Shown here in pieces: positions 35,220-43,484 of a DNA stretch of 64,000 nt. Source of the DNA: Pseudoduganella rivuli (GTDB lineage Bacteria; Pseudomonadota; Gammaproteobacteria; Burkholderiales; Burkholderiaceae_D); NCBI RefSeq assembly GCF_009674485.1, contig NZ_WKJJ01000017.1, positions 62,001 to 126,000 of the forward strand. Direction: 5' to 3'. The notes under the pieces were generated by a model that saw only the letters and a program-made list of their open reading frames with translations, made no database searches and was not told the origin of the DNA. Position 1 is the first letter of the stretch, and each line of letters starts with the position of its first letter. Position numbers and translations under genes: made by a program.

Positions 35220-35510
35220 ATGTATCTTGTTAATGATGGATTGCGAAGGAATTACTTGTTTTCGGTGCCTGTCATTGTCTTGGCCCTGATTAGCTATCTC
35301 CCGCTTACTCGCGCCGCCGGCGTAGTTTTTTCTGAGGTGGCCGGCAGTTTAATTGCAGCGGGGCTGGTTAAGGGGGCTATTATCGGTGGAATTATTGAAA
35401 TTTATTCTATGCTGGCCGCGCTGTTATTGAAAATATGCTTCAGGAACTTGTGGGAAAAATTATCCGATCCACCAGTGAAACCTACTAGCGCCCGCAATGA
35501 TGTTTTTTAA
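35220..35510 (+). CDS. Small membrane protein, candidate immunity protein
   Basis: About 96 residues starting at 35220, where a strong AGGAGGT lies four bases before the ATG; an in-frame start at 35175 is weaker. Two hydrophobic segments (YLFSVPVIVLALISYLPLT and VFSEVAGSLIAAGLVKGAIIGGIIEIYSMLAALLLKI) are followed by a charged tail. I recognise no family. Small membrane proteins in this position of bacteriocin clusters often give immunity; here that is inference. It overlaps the next gene by 14 bases. Confidence 0.65.
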   Translation: MYLVNDGLRRNYLFSVPVIVLALISYLPLTRAAGVVFSEVAGSLIAAGLVKGAIIGGIIEIYSMLAALLLKICFRNLWEKLSDPPVKPTSARNDVF

Positions 35511-37356
35511 AAATATATTAGCGGCTATCTCAATTGGTTTGCTCGGTTGCATCAACATTGCCTACGCTGGCGATGACGGCACAGATACATCTTTTACCCA
35601 TGAGCGCTTTGTTGGGCATTATGTGGTAAATAAGGATGGCAGCTATGTGCAAACCACAGAGCATGTCTTGTTGATTAAGGAAGAGCGGGCGGTCAAGGCG
35701 TTGGCGCAGCAACCGATCATTTATAACAGCTCCCTGCAAAAAATCGAGGTAGTGCAAGCCTATACGCAAAAACCGGACGGGCGCCGCGTCTTGGTCAAGC
35801 CGGACCAGATAAAGGATCAGCAGGAACGCATCTCGACCGAAGCACCGATGTTCCAGGATAGCCGGGTGAAGGTGCTGATATTTCCGGAGGTGGCCGTCGG
35901 AGACCGGCTGGTCTACACCTATAGGGTGATATGTACCCAGCCTTTATATCCCGGCCAGTTCGAAGACGTCACCTTGGGTGAATTTAATGCGGTCGGACGG
36001 ATGAGCATGACCTATGACATGCCTGAAGAATTGCCCTTGTATGCGGATAGCATGGGCTTCCGCGCTGCGCAGCCGGTAGCCGGAGCGGGCCGGAAAATCT
36101 ATCGCTGGGATTACGTGCCGGGCGAGAACCAGCCTATCGAGGCCGGTGCGGTGGCCTACACCGATTATGGCCGCAGATTGTTTGTTTCTACATTTGCAGA
36201 TTACGCTGCCCTGGCGCGAGCCTATGATGTGCGGGCCAGCAGCAAGGTCATTGTCGATGCCAGGATAACTGCGCTTGCTAAACAGATAGTCGGCAATCTG
36301 GCCGATCCAGGTGCAAAGGCCAGGGCAATTCATAATTGGGTACGGCAAAATATTCGCTACGTTGCGGTTTATGTGGGGCCGGGTGGCGTGGTACCCCATT
36401 CATCGCTCACCATCCTCGACAATCGCTATGGCGATTGCAAAGATCACGTTACCCTTATGGAAGCCCTGCTCCAGGCAGCAGGCATCGACAGTACACCGGC
36501 GCTGATCAACCAGGGGCCTTCCTACAAACTGCCTTCGGTCCCGACCACGTTCAATCACGTCATTACCTACGTGCCTGGCCTGGACTTGTACCTGGACTCC
36601 ACTTCCGCTGCCACGAGTGAAAATTATTTGCCCGACGGCGACATCGATAAAGCGGTATTACTTACGCATACAGGTACCATCGCACATACACCTCGGCAAC
36701 AGTTGCACCTGATTAAAAATGAATCAGAAATCGAGGTGCTGGGCAATGGTACGGCAAATTTCGTGCAGCGCCAGACCACCCGGGGCAAGGCGGCGGGCGA
36801 AGTGATTTATTTTGTCGATAATGCCATGCAGTCGGACCTGGACTATGTGGTAAAGAAATTGGTCTCATCCAAGGGAAAGAACGGCGCGGGAAGTATAAAA
36901 AAAGTCGAGGCCAGCGCCGCCCGGGATAACGTGACAGTCGAACTCAGCGGGCATGAAAACGAGTTCGTGGACTTGCCTGGGCCGGTTGCCATTACCTTGG
37001 ATAGCAGTCTGACCAATGATTTGCGCAATAGCTTGACGCCGCTGACGATAGCAGGGAACAGGAGCCAGGATTTCATTTGCCTGAACCTGGCAGTGGAAGA
37101 GCGCGCAAGTTATACGTTGCCTGCGACTCTGAGCGCGCTGGCTTTACCGAAATCCGTCTCACTGCAAGACGATAATTTTGAGTATCGGTCCGAATATTTG
37201 ATGGAATCGGGCAAGATTGTCGTAAAACGTATTCTCGGGTTCAAGCATCCTGGCGCCGTGTGCACAGCCAGCGAATACCATTCTATGTTTGGCATCCTGA
37301 CGCGGATTATCCGTGACTTGAGGAGTCAGGTCATTTTGCAAAGCGCGGCACGCTAG
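35497..37356 (+). CDS. Secreted DUF3857/transglutaminase-like protein
   Basis: This 619-residue protein has a signal peptide (KNILAAISIGLLGCINIAYAGDD). An N-terminal DUF3857-type beta-sandwich covers about residues 30-240. A transglutaminase-like core carries a visible Cys-His-Asp set: about C314 in NRYGDCKDH, H354 in FNHVITYVPG and D367 in LYLDST. A C-terminal beta-rich domain follows. It would act in the periplasm or outside the cell as a protease or cross-linking enzyme. Its 14-base overlap with the small membrane gene ties it to the export cluster, an unusual partner for a class II microcin. Confidence 0.8.
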   Translation: MMFFKNILAAISIGLLGCINIAYAGDDGTDTSFTHERFVGHYVVNKDGSYVQTTEHVLLIKEERAVKALAQQPIIYNSSLQKIEVVQAYTQKPDGRRVLVKPDQIKDQQERISTEAPMFQDSRVKVLIFPEVAVGDRLVYTYRVICTQPLYPGQFEDVTLGEFNAVGRMSMTYDMPEELPLYADSMGFRAAQPVAGAGRKIYRWDYVPGENQPIEAGAVAYTDYGRRLFVSTFADYAALARAYDVRASSKVIVDARITALAKQIVGNLADPGAKARAIHNWVRQNIRYVAVYVGPGGVVPHSSLTILDNRYGDCKDHVTLMEALLQAAGIDSTPALINQGPSYKLPSVPTTFNHVITYVPGLDLYLDSTSAATSENYLPDGDIDKAVLLTHTGTIAHTPRQQLHLIKNESEIEVLGNGTANFVQRQTTRGKAAGEVIYFVDNAMQSDLDYVVKKLVSSKGKNGAGSIKKVEASAARDNVTVELSGHENEFVDLPGPVAITLDSSLTNDLRNSLTPLTIAGNRSQDFICLNLAVEERASYTLPATLSALALPKSVSLQDDNFEYRSEYLMESGKIVVKRILGFKHPGAVCTASEYHSMFGILTRIIRDLRSQVILQSAAR

Positions 37357-37357
37357 C

Positions 37358-37504
37358 AGGCTGCTGAAATACCGCCTCGGTAAGTCATCCGCCGAGGCGG
37401 GCCAATGTTATCCTGACCTCCCCGATTCCGCGCCCTGAAAATCCATGCGCGGCGCCAACACCTTCACTGAAAGCTTGTTCACCATGCGTGAGCTGGAGGA
37501 CTTC
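37358..37504 (+). pseudogene. Truncated insertion-sequence relic (transposase N-terminus)
   Basis: The ATG at 37445 opens MRGANTFTESLFTMRELEDF, which reads like the first 20 residues of an IS5/IS1182-type transposase. Homology stops abruptly at the Fic stop codon (37503-37505). The upstream GCAGGCTGCTGAAA resembles an IS end. The rest of the transposase is missing, so the element is dead. It marks a deletion or recombination junction between the export cluster and the Fic gene. Confidence 0.6.
37372..37400. terminator. Bidirectional hairpin between convergent genes
   Basis: CCGCCTCGG and CCGAGGCGG form a perfect nine-pair stem around an 11-base loop, with no T-tract. It lies just after the transglutaminase stop and may belong to the left end of the insertion-sequence relic that follows. 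Confidence 0.4.
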
Positions 37505-38690
37505 AGATCAGCGGCTGGTTCACTTCGGGGTAAAGGGCAGGAAAAAGGGTATTGAGTGCATTCAACGGCAACCCCATGCGAACGGGGCCCACCCGGTGAT
37601 CACTGACAAGCAAGCCATCGTCGAGCAGCTTGGCCATCAGCGAGCGCGCCGTACGCTCCCCCAACCCGGTCATCTGGGCAAACTCGCCACGGGTGACGGG
37701 CCCCAAGGCAAACACATGGAACAGCGGCAAGACCGCTTCGCGGCGGTAGCCCTTGTCCGCAATGCTGCGCTGGATGACCAACGCTTCGATGCGCTGGCGC
37801 ACACCGTCGAGGTCTAGTAGCTTCGACATGTAGCTGACCTGGTCGTGGCAAACATCCAGGAAGTAATGCAGCCAGGTCGAGAAGCCCTTCTCGCTGAGAT
37901 TGCCCCTGCCATCGAGATCACCCTGGCGCATCATGTCCGCCGCCTGCAACGCAGCGTAGTACCTGGACGTGTCACGAGCGAAGCCACGGCTTGGAGACCA
38001 CAAGCCTTCCGACAGCTTCCATAAAGCGCAATGTGTCTGCAAGCGCGTCGCCCGGCCGTTCCCATCAGCAAATGGGTGTACCCATGCGCCACGTTGATGG
38101 GCACAGGCGGCGGCGATCAAGGCACTTTCCCAGCCGCGTGCCACGCCATACTGCTGGTCCATCCGGTGCAGGAACTTCGGCACCGACTGCGCGGTGGGAG
38201 CAACATGCTTCCCGACCTCGACGTCCTGCAATCGCAACTGGCCTGGAACGATTTCCATCCCGTCGTCGGACAATCGATCCTCTACCGCCAAGCGTTGGTA
38301 CATTTCACGGTGCGCCATGATCAAGAAAGTCGACGTCAGCGGTAATTGTGTGTGCAACTCCCCTTCCAACGTTCCCTCGGCCGCGATATGAGCCAGCGCG
38401 ATGCGCTGCAGTCGCGCTTCATCAGGCCGCTGGGAAAAATCGTTTGCTAGCGCCCTGGCGATGTTCAGCGGATGCGTGCTTTGCCCCTCGATCCGATTGC
38501 TGTAGTAGGAATTCATCTGCCGCACCAGCGCCCGGATGGCGGATCGGGTCGTGGCATGGGCTTTTTCCGTCAACTTCACGGATGCCACGACAATATTTTC
38601 AGCAACGGGATGCAAATCCCGCCACAGCCGGTCACTTGGCCATGTCGGTTCGAACTGGTGAATTTCACTGAACATTTTTGCCGATCTCAT
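37503..38690 (-). CDS. Fic-domain protein (class II type) with C-terminal winged helix
   Basis: This 395-residue protein transfers AMP or similar groups to target proteins. The canonical Fic motif HPFADGNGRATR is complete. A class II inhibitory motif, SNRIEG ([S/T]xxxEG), lies upstream at about residues 63-68 and would block ATP until released. The C-terminal region (VTRGEFAQMTGLGERTARSLMAKLLDDGLLV) looks like a winged helix, so it may bind DNA and control its own gene. Start at 38690 (MRSAKMF) or at the internal M6. Its GC content is like the chromosome and unlike the export cluster. Confidence 0.9.
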   Translation of the reverse strand: MRSAKMFSEIHQFEPTWPSDRLWRDLHPVAENIVVASVKLTEKAHATTRSAIRALVRQMNSYYSNRIEGQSTHPLNIARALANDFSQRPDEARLQRIALAHIAAEGTLEGELHTQLPLTSTFLIMAHREMYQRLAVEDRLSDDGMEIVPGQLRLQDVEVGKHVAPTAQSVPKFLHRMDQQYGVARGWESALIAAACAHQRGAWVHPFADGNGRATRLQTHCALWKLSEGLWSPSRGFARDTSRYYAALQAADMMRQGDLDGRGNLSEKGFSTWLHYFLDVCHDQVSYMSKLLDLDGVRQRIEALVIQRSIADKGYRREAVLPLFHVFALGPVTRGEFAQMTGLGERTARSLMAKLLDDGLLVSDHRVGPVRMGLPLNALNTLFPALYPEVNQPLI

Positions 38691-38787
38691 TGCCGATCCA
38701 AACTTCTCACAAGCCTATGATTCTAATCGATTAATTTAACAATATCCTGGTGCATGTATAATTTTTTTGCCGATCTTTTTGCCGGCA
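38678..38787. repeat. Paired TTGCCGATC repeats at the Fic promoter
   Basis: TTGCCGATC occurs at 38678, 38690 and 38767, with a partial copy (TTGCCGGCA) at 38779. Each pair is spaced by exactly 12 bases; one pair covers the Fic start codon and the other lies about 80 bases upstream. They could be binding sites for the Fic winged helix. The remaining stretch to the tRNA holds no gene I can support, only a 13-base tandem repeat (ATGCGGAAGTGG units at 38857 and 38870). Confidence 0.45.
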
Positions 38788-38951
38788 ACTGGAACTCCGC
38801 CACGATAGCTGGATCGAAGGCATCCGGCGATGTGGCCGGCAATGATGTGAATTGGAATGCGGAAGTGGGATGCGGAAGTGGCCGCAAGTAGCAGCAGAAG
38901 CACTGCCAGGATTTTTTCTTACCAAATTTCTTACCAACTGCACCACATACG

Positions 38952-38976
38952 AAAAAGGCCAACCCAAAGGTTGGCC
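38952..38976 (-). terminator. Terminator of tRNA-Pro
   Basis: On the minus strand GGCCAACC-TTTG-GGTTGGCC is followed by TTTTT, 17 bases past the tRNA 3' end. It has the same layout as, but a diverged sequence from, the terminator at 30782-30806. Confidence 0.85.
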
Positions 38977-38991
38977 TAACTCGTTGAATCC

Positions 38992-39039
38992 ATTGGTCGG
39001 GGCGAGAAGATTCGAACTTCCGACCCCTTGCACCCCATG
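38992..39039. repeat. Attachment-site copy within intact tRNA-Pro
   Basis: These 48 bases match 30821-30868 with one mismatch. They run from the anticodon loop through the CCA end, where tyrosine recombinases of integrative elements commonly act. Confidence 0.85.
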
Positions 39040-39070
39040 CAAGTACGCTACCAGGCTGCGCTACGCCCCG
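38994..39070 (-). tRNA. tRNA-Pro(GGG)
   Basis: A 77-base cloverleaf with encoded CCA. The acceptor stem CGGGGCG pairs with CGCCCCG. The anticodon stem CTTGC/GCAAG encloses the loop ATGGGGT, giving anticodon GGG. The T-arm GGAAG-TTCGAAT-CTTC follows. Its 3' half is duplicated at 30821-30868 as the far end of the island. Confidence 0.93.
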
Positions 39071-39182
39071 ACGACTGGCGCATTATAGCAGGCGTCTGAA
39101 AAAATGTAATGGGAACGGCAAGTTTTCCGGCAAAATTCTCTTGCAGAAACCAGGCCCATTACAGCATGAAAGGAGCACCGCC

Positions 39183-40019
39183 ATGACCACCGCCGCCCTC
39201 GCCCGCGCCGCCGAATTGATCGCCGATGCCGACGCCCTGCTGGTCACCGCCGGCGCCGGCATGGGCGTCGATTCCGGCTTGCCGGATTTTCGCGGCAATG
39301 AAGGGTTCTGGAACGCGTATCCCGCGCTGGGCCGGGCGAAGATGGCGTTCACCAGCGTGGCCGCGCCCCGCACTTTCCGCACCGATCCGCAGCTGGCCTG
39401 GGGCTTTTATGGCCACCGCCTGGCGCTGTACCGCGCCACCGTGCCCCACGCGGGCTTTGCGCTGCTGCGCGCCTGGGGTGGCAACATGGTTCACGGGCTG
39501 GGCGTCTTCACCAGCAATGTCGATGGCCAGTTCCAGGCGGCCGGATTCGATCCGCAGCGCATCGCCGAGTGCCATGGTTCGATCCACCATTTGCAATGCA
39601 TGGAACCGTGCACGCACGACATCTGGACTGCCGACGCCTTCGCGCCGCAAGTCGATGCGGAGGCCTGCCGCATGACGAACGACGCGCCGCGCTGCCCCCA
39701 TTGCGGCGGGCTGGCGCGGCCGAATATCCTGATGTTTGGCGACTGGGAGTGGCTGGAACAGCGCTCGGAAGCGCAGCAGGGTAGGCTGCTGCGCTGGCTG
39801 GCCCATGCGCGCCGGCCCGTCGTGGTGGAACTGGGCGCGGGCACGGCGATACCGTCGGTGCGGCATTTCGGCCAGCGCGTGGTGCACGACTGCGGCGGGC
39901 GCATGGTGCGCATCAATCCGCGCGAACCGGACGTGGCCGATGCGCGCGATTGCGGCATAGCGCTGGGTGCGCTGGCGGGGTTGCAGGCGATCGATGCGCT
40001 GCTGAAGCGCCCGCAATAA
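39183..40019 (+). CDS. Sirtuin-type NAD-dependent deacylase (Sir2 family)
   Basis: This 278-residue protein has the Sir2 signatures: GAGMGVDSGLPDFRG near the N-terminus for NAD binding, TSNVDGQFQ, and the catalytic histidine in ECHGSIHH. Two cysteine pairs for zinc are CMEPC and CPHC. It removes acyl groups from lysines using NAD. AAAGGAG lies seven bases before the ATG at 39183. The TSNVDG motif has S where most sirtuins have Q (TQNVD), a small departure. It appears to be a single gene just right of the tRNA. Confidence 0.9.
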   Translation: MTTAALARAAELIADADALLVTAGAGMGVDSGLPDFRGNEGFWNAYPALGRAKMAFTSVAAPRTFRTDPQLAWGFYGHRLALYRATVPHAGFALLRAWGGNMVHGLGVFTSNVDGQFQAAGFDPQRIAECHGSIHHLQCMEPCTHDIWTADAFAPQVDAEACRMTNDAPRCPHCGGLARPNILMFGDWEWLEQRSEAQQGRLLRWLAHARRPVVVELGAGTAIPSVRHFGQRVVHDCGGRMVRINPREPDVADARDCGIALGALAGLQAIDALLKRPQ

Positions 40020-40032
40020 CGTCAGATGATCG

Positions 40033-40743
40033 TCAGACGATCTTCACCACCAGCGGCGTCAATCCGGCGATTTCACCGACCAGCGTCTGGCCCCGCTGCA
40101 CGGCGCCCACACCTTCCGGCGTACCGCTGAACACCAGGTCGCCCGGCTGCAATTCCCACAAGGTCGACAGGTTGGCGATGGTTTCCGACAGCGACCAGAT
40201 CAGGTGGCCGATGCTGCTGGACTGGCGCACCTGGCCATCGACCGACAGCGCGATCGATGCCTGCTCGATGCCCGGCACCTCTTCCGCGCGGTGGATCAGG
40301 CCGATCGGCGCGGAATAATCGAACGCCTTGCCCACTTCCCACGGGCGGCCAGCGTCTTTCATTTGTCCCTGCAAGTCGCGCCGCGTCATGTCGAAGCCCA
40401 CCGCATAGCCATAGATATGCTGGCGCGCCTGTTCGACCGGGATGTCGCGCCCGCCCTTGCCGATCGCCACCACCAGTTCGCACTCGTAATGGTAATTGCT
40501 GGTTTGCGGCGGATATGGCAGTTCCGTCACGGCGCCCGGTTTGGCGGGCACGATGGCGGCGTCGTCGCCGGGTTTGCAAAAGAAGAATGGCGGTTCGCGG
40601 TCCGGGTCGGAACCCATTTCACGCGCGTGGCCCGCGTAATTACGGCCCACGCAATACACGCGGCGCACGGGGAATTGCGCATCGCTGCCGGCGACCGGCA
40701 AGCCGACCACGTGGCGGACCGGGAAAACATAGCTGGAACTCAT
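40033..40743 (-). CDS. Fumarylacetoacetate-hydrolase-family protein (fumarylpyruvate hydrolase-like)
   Basis: This 236-residue protein has the FAA-hydrolase core: FPVRRVYCVGRNYAGHAREMG, FFFCKPGDDAAIV, metal ligands in NYHYECELVVAIGKGG and GYAVGFDMTRRDLQ, and the terminal VFSGTPEGVGAV. The family cleaves C-C bonds of dioxo acids; the short form here resembles fumarylpyruvate hydrolases of gentisate breakdown. It follows the TetR-type gene by 13 bases and probably shares its transcript. Other ring-cleavage genes are absent from the window. Confidence 0.88.
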   Translation of the reverse strand: MSSSYVFPVRHVVGLPVAGSDAQFPVRRVYCVGRNYAGHAREMGSDPDREPPFFFCKPGDDAAIVPAKPGAVTELPYPPQTSNYHYECELVVAIGKGGRDIPVEQARQHIYGYAVGFDMTRRDLQGQMKDAGRPWEVGKAFDYSAPIGLIHRAEEVPGIEQASIALSVDGQVRQSSSIGHLIWSLSETIANLSTLWELQPGDLVFSGTPEGVGAVQRGQTLVGEIAGLTPLVVKIV

Positions 40744-40756
40744 GATCGATCCTCGT

Positions 40757-41368
40757 TCAGGAAAACAGCATGGCCCGCAACGCGTTGCGGACCGACGCGA
40801 CGATGGCCGGGCGGCCGGCGTCGGGGTTGTGGATGGCCCGCACGTGCAAGCCATGGAATATGGCAATCACCGCTTCCATCAAGCCATCGAGCGTGTCGTC
40901 GCTGGCGTCGAGCTGGTGCCGCTCGCGGGCGGTCTTCAGGACATTGCGGAAGTACGTGCGCGAGCGCAGGTCGGCATCGCGCACCACGGCGGCAATCGCG
41001 GGATTGCGCGACGCTTCGGCCCAGATTTCCAGCTGCAACGCGATGCGGTCCGAATCCACATGGTCCGCCACGCTGCTTTCCGCATCGTCGACCAGCCCCA
41101 TCAAAGGATCGGCGCGCTGTTCAAGGTCACGCAGGATGGCGGAGACGCGTTCAACATTCTGCTCGACAAAGGCCGCGATGATGGCATCCTTGCTGTCGAA
41201 GTAGTTATAGATATGGCCGGCGCTCATGCCGGCGGCTTTCGAGATTTCAGACATGCTGGCGCCGTGGAACCCACTGCGTTTAAAACAGATGGCGGCCGCA
41301 TCGAGCACCTGTTGGCGGCGCACTTGCGCGCGCTCAGGGTCGTTGTGTCTTTTTTCGTTGTTACTCAT
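40757..41368 (-). CDS. TetR-family transcriptional regulator
   Basis: This 203-residue protein has an N-terminal TetR helix-turn-helix (QQVLDAAAICFKRSGFHGASMSEISKAAGMSAGHIYNYF) and a helical ligand domain. It starts at 41368 (MSNNEKRHND); the frame is open further upstream, but only across the divergent promoter. It is followed by the FAA-hydrolase gene. It could control that gene or the RND pump nearby, but the palindrome at the pump promoter is not repeated in front of this gene. Confidence 0.9.
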   Translation of the reverse strand: MSNNEKRHNDPERAQVRRQQVLDAAAICFKRSGFHGASMSEISKAAGMSAGHIYNYFDSKDAIIAAFVEQNVERVSAILRDLEQRADPLMGLVDDAESSVADHVDSDRIALQLEIWAEASRNPAIAAVVRDADLRSRTYFRNVLKTARERHQLDASDDTLDGLMEAVIAIFHGLHVRAIHNPDAGRPAIVASVRNALRAMLFS

Positions 41369-41492
41369 GCAAGAGTGCCCTTTCGTGCCTGTACTGTGGA
41401 CAAGGCGGCACGTTTTGTCAATTTCGGCAAGTCCCTTACGCGGTTTTGAGATATCATAAAAACAATATGTTTCACGCGAGGAGGCAACCCAG

Positions 41493-41987
41493 ATGATCGC
41501 CAAGACCGCACCAGCCGCCGCCCCCATCATAGAGCTGCGACAGGCCACGCCGGCCGACCAGCCCTTCCTGCACCAGCTGTATGCCAGCACCCGCCCGCCA
41601 TCCCGCTTGCGCGCCTGCGACGCCGAAGCCGAAGCCCTGCTGGTGCACGTCCAGTTCCTGGCCCGGCAAACCGACTGGGGCCGCCGCTTCCCCGGCGCGG
41701 ACGTCACCATTATCGTTGAACATGACCGGCCCGTAGGATGCCTGTACGTGCATTACACCGAACACGAGGTACGGCTGGTCGACCTGAGCCTGCTGCCGGA
41801 ATTCCGCCGGCGCGGTATCGGCAAAGGCTTGCTGCGCGGCTTGCAGGCGCATGGAGAACGGCTGGGATTGCCCGTGCGGCTGCATGTCACGCTGGGCAAT
41901 CCATGCCAGCGGCTGTGCCAGCGCTGCGATTTCCTGTTCATGGGAATCGTTGGCGGCCACGCGGCGCTGGAATGGAAGCCCGCATAA
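41493..41987 (+). CDS. GNAT-family N-acetyltransferase
   Basis: This 164-residue protein has the GNAT acetyl-CoA-binding motif RRRGIGKGLL after a beta-strand region (EVRLVDLSLLPEF). A strong GAGGAGG lies eight bases before the ATG. It diverges from the TetR gene and ends 15 bases before the convergent outer-membrane channel gene. Substrate unknown. Confidence 0.88.
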   Translation: MIAKTAPAAAPIIELRQATPADQPFLHQLYASTRPPSRLRACDAEAEALLVHVQFLARQTDWGRRFPGADVTIIVEHDRPVGCLYVHYTEHEVRLVDLSLLPEFRRRGIGKGLLRGLQAHGERLGLPVRLHVTLGNPCQRLCQRCDFLFMGIVGGHAALEWKPA

Positions 41988-42002
41988 GCGATATAAGCGT
42001 CC

Positions 42003-43484
42003 TTACTGCGCACCGCCGCCCAGCACCTTGTACAGCGTCACCTGGTTCGATGCGCTGGCCAGGCGCGCGGTGATCATCGCCTGCTGCGCTCCGTACAGCG
42101 CGCGCTGCGACACCAGCGCGTTCAGGTACGATTCGCTGCCCTTGCTGTAGCGCGCTTCATGGATGCGGAAGCTTTTTTGCGCCGCATCGACCAGCGCGGC
42201 CTGCGATGCCAGCCGCTCGCCGAGCGTGCCGCGCTGCGCCAGCGCGTCGGCCACTTCGCGGAATGCCGACTGCACGGATTTCTCATAGCGCGCCAGCGCG
42301 ATATCGCGATCCGCCTGCGCCACACCCAGCGTGGCGCGGTTGGCGCCGCCGTCAAAGATCGGCAAGCGCACGGACGGCATGAAACTCCATGTCCCCGCCC
42401 CCGCCCTGAACAGCGACGACAGATCGCCGCTGGCCGCGCCTGCCGCCGCCGTCAGTGAAATGCTGGGGAAGAACGCCGCGCGCGCCGCGCCGATATTGGC
42501 GTTCGCCGCCTGCAACGTGCGTTCCGCCGCCAGCACGTCCGGACGGCGGGCCAGCACTTCCGATGGCACGCCCGCCGGCAATTCCTTCACTGCCGCCACG
42601 CCGGCCAGCAAATCCGGTCCAGCCAGCGCGGTTGCCATCACCGGCGAACCGGCAGCATCGGGGGCAAGCGCGCCAGCCGGAACGCCTGCCGCGCCGCCGC
42701 TCGCAGTGGGCGCTCCCATCAACTGCGTCGGCACCGGCGCCCCCGCCAGCAACGTCAGCGCATTTTCATCGGCCGCCACCTGGGCCGTGTACACGGCCAT
42801 ATCGTTGCGCGCCGCTTCCACACTGGTCTGCGCTTCGTGCATGTCGAGGCCGGACGTGGCGCCCGCTTCGAAGCGGCGCTTGCTCAGCTCATAAGTGATT
42901 TGCTGGCTTTTCAGGGTATCGGCCGCGAGACGCAACCGTTCGCGGTCGGCCTGCAATGCCAGCCACGCGTTCGCCACGTCCGCCACCAGCGCAATCTGCT
43001 GCGCGCGGCGCGCCTCTTCCGTGCCCAGGTATTGCTGCAACGCCGCTTCCGACAGGCTGCGCACCTTACCAAAGAAATCCAGTTCATAGGCCACATTGAT
43101 ATTGGCCGAGTACTGGCGGTTCGTGTTGCCGTTGGCGTGCTGCGCGTTCTGCCCGCCGGATGCGGACACGGACGGCACTTGCGCCGCGCGCTCGATGCCG
43201 TATTGCGCACGCGCCTTGTCCATGTTCAGCGCCGACACGCGCAAGTCGCGGTTGTTGGCCAGCGCCAGCGCAATCACGCCGCGCAGCCGCTCGTCGGCAA
43301 AGTAATCGCGCCACGCGATGTCATGGGCCGCTGCCGCGCCGGCCGCGACCGGCGCCGGCTGGTAGGCATCGCCCTGCGGCCATGCGGCGGTCACCGGCGC
43401 GGCCGGGCGTTCATAGACCGGCGCCAGGCTGCACGCGGACAGCAGCGCCAGCGCGGCCAGGGAAATCAAGCTTCGTTTCATCAT
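42003..43484 (-). CDS. RND efflux outer-membrane channel lipoprotein (NodT/OprM type)
   Basis: This 493-residue protein has a lipoprotein signal (LISLAALALLSACSLAP) and two OEP repeats with long helices, for example DFFGKVRSLSEAAL and the second-repeat counterparts. The ATG overlaps the stop of the pump gene (TGATG), with GGAG upstream. It forms the outer-membrane exit for the RND pump encoded just upstream. The start could be one codon later. Confidence 0.93.
   Translation of the reverse strand: MMKRSLISLAALALLSACSLAPVYERPAAPVTAAWPQGDAYQPAPVAAGAAAAHDIAWRDYFADERLRGVIALALANNRDLRVSALNMDKARAQYGIERAAQVPSVSASGGQNAQHANGNTNRQYSANINVAYELDFFGKVRSLSEAALQQYLGTEEARRAQQIALVADVANAWLALQADRERLRLAADTLKSQQITYELSKRRFEAGATSGLDMHEAQTSVEAARNDMAVYTAQVAADENALTLLAGAPVPTQLMGAPTASGGAAGVPAGALAPDAAGSPVMATALAGPDLLAGVAAVKELPAGVPSEVLARRPDVLAAERTLQAANANIGAARAAFFPSISLTAAAGAASGDLSSLFRAGAGTWSFMPSVRLPIFDGGANRATLGVAQADRDIALARYEKSVQSAFREVADALAQRGTLGERLASQAALVDAAQKSFRIHEARYSKGSESYLNALVSQRALYGAQQAMITARLASASNQVTLYKVLGGGAQ

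Larger units (their letters stand above)
30821..39039. mobile_element. Genomic island integrated at tRNA-Pro(GGG), bacteriocin-type export cluster plus Fic
   Basis: The segment is bounded by direct repeats of the tRNA 3' half, the classic product of site-specific recombination in a tRNA gene. It spans about 8.2 kb. Inside are a microcin-like precursor, HlyD adaptor, C39 exporter, small membrane protein and transglutaminase-like protein (all plus strand and visibly AT-richer than flanks), an IS relic, and a Fic gene (minus strand, host-like GC). No tyrosine integrase is recognisable, so the island is probably a decayed or satellite element. Confidence 0.75.

Noticed and set aside
38731..39042. 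Small minus-strand frame running out of the tRNA as an integrase remnant
   Set aside because: The translation shows no tyrosine-recombinase motif (no R...HxxR...Y) and includes the tRNA itself.
40757..41368. Assignment of this TetR protein as the repressor of the RND pump
   Set aside because: It lies with the FAA-hydrolase gene, and the AGAATGA-TCATTCT palindrome of the pump promoter is not found in its own upstream region, so the link is not supported.
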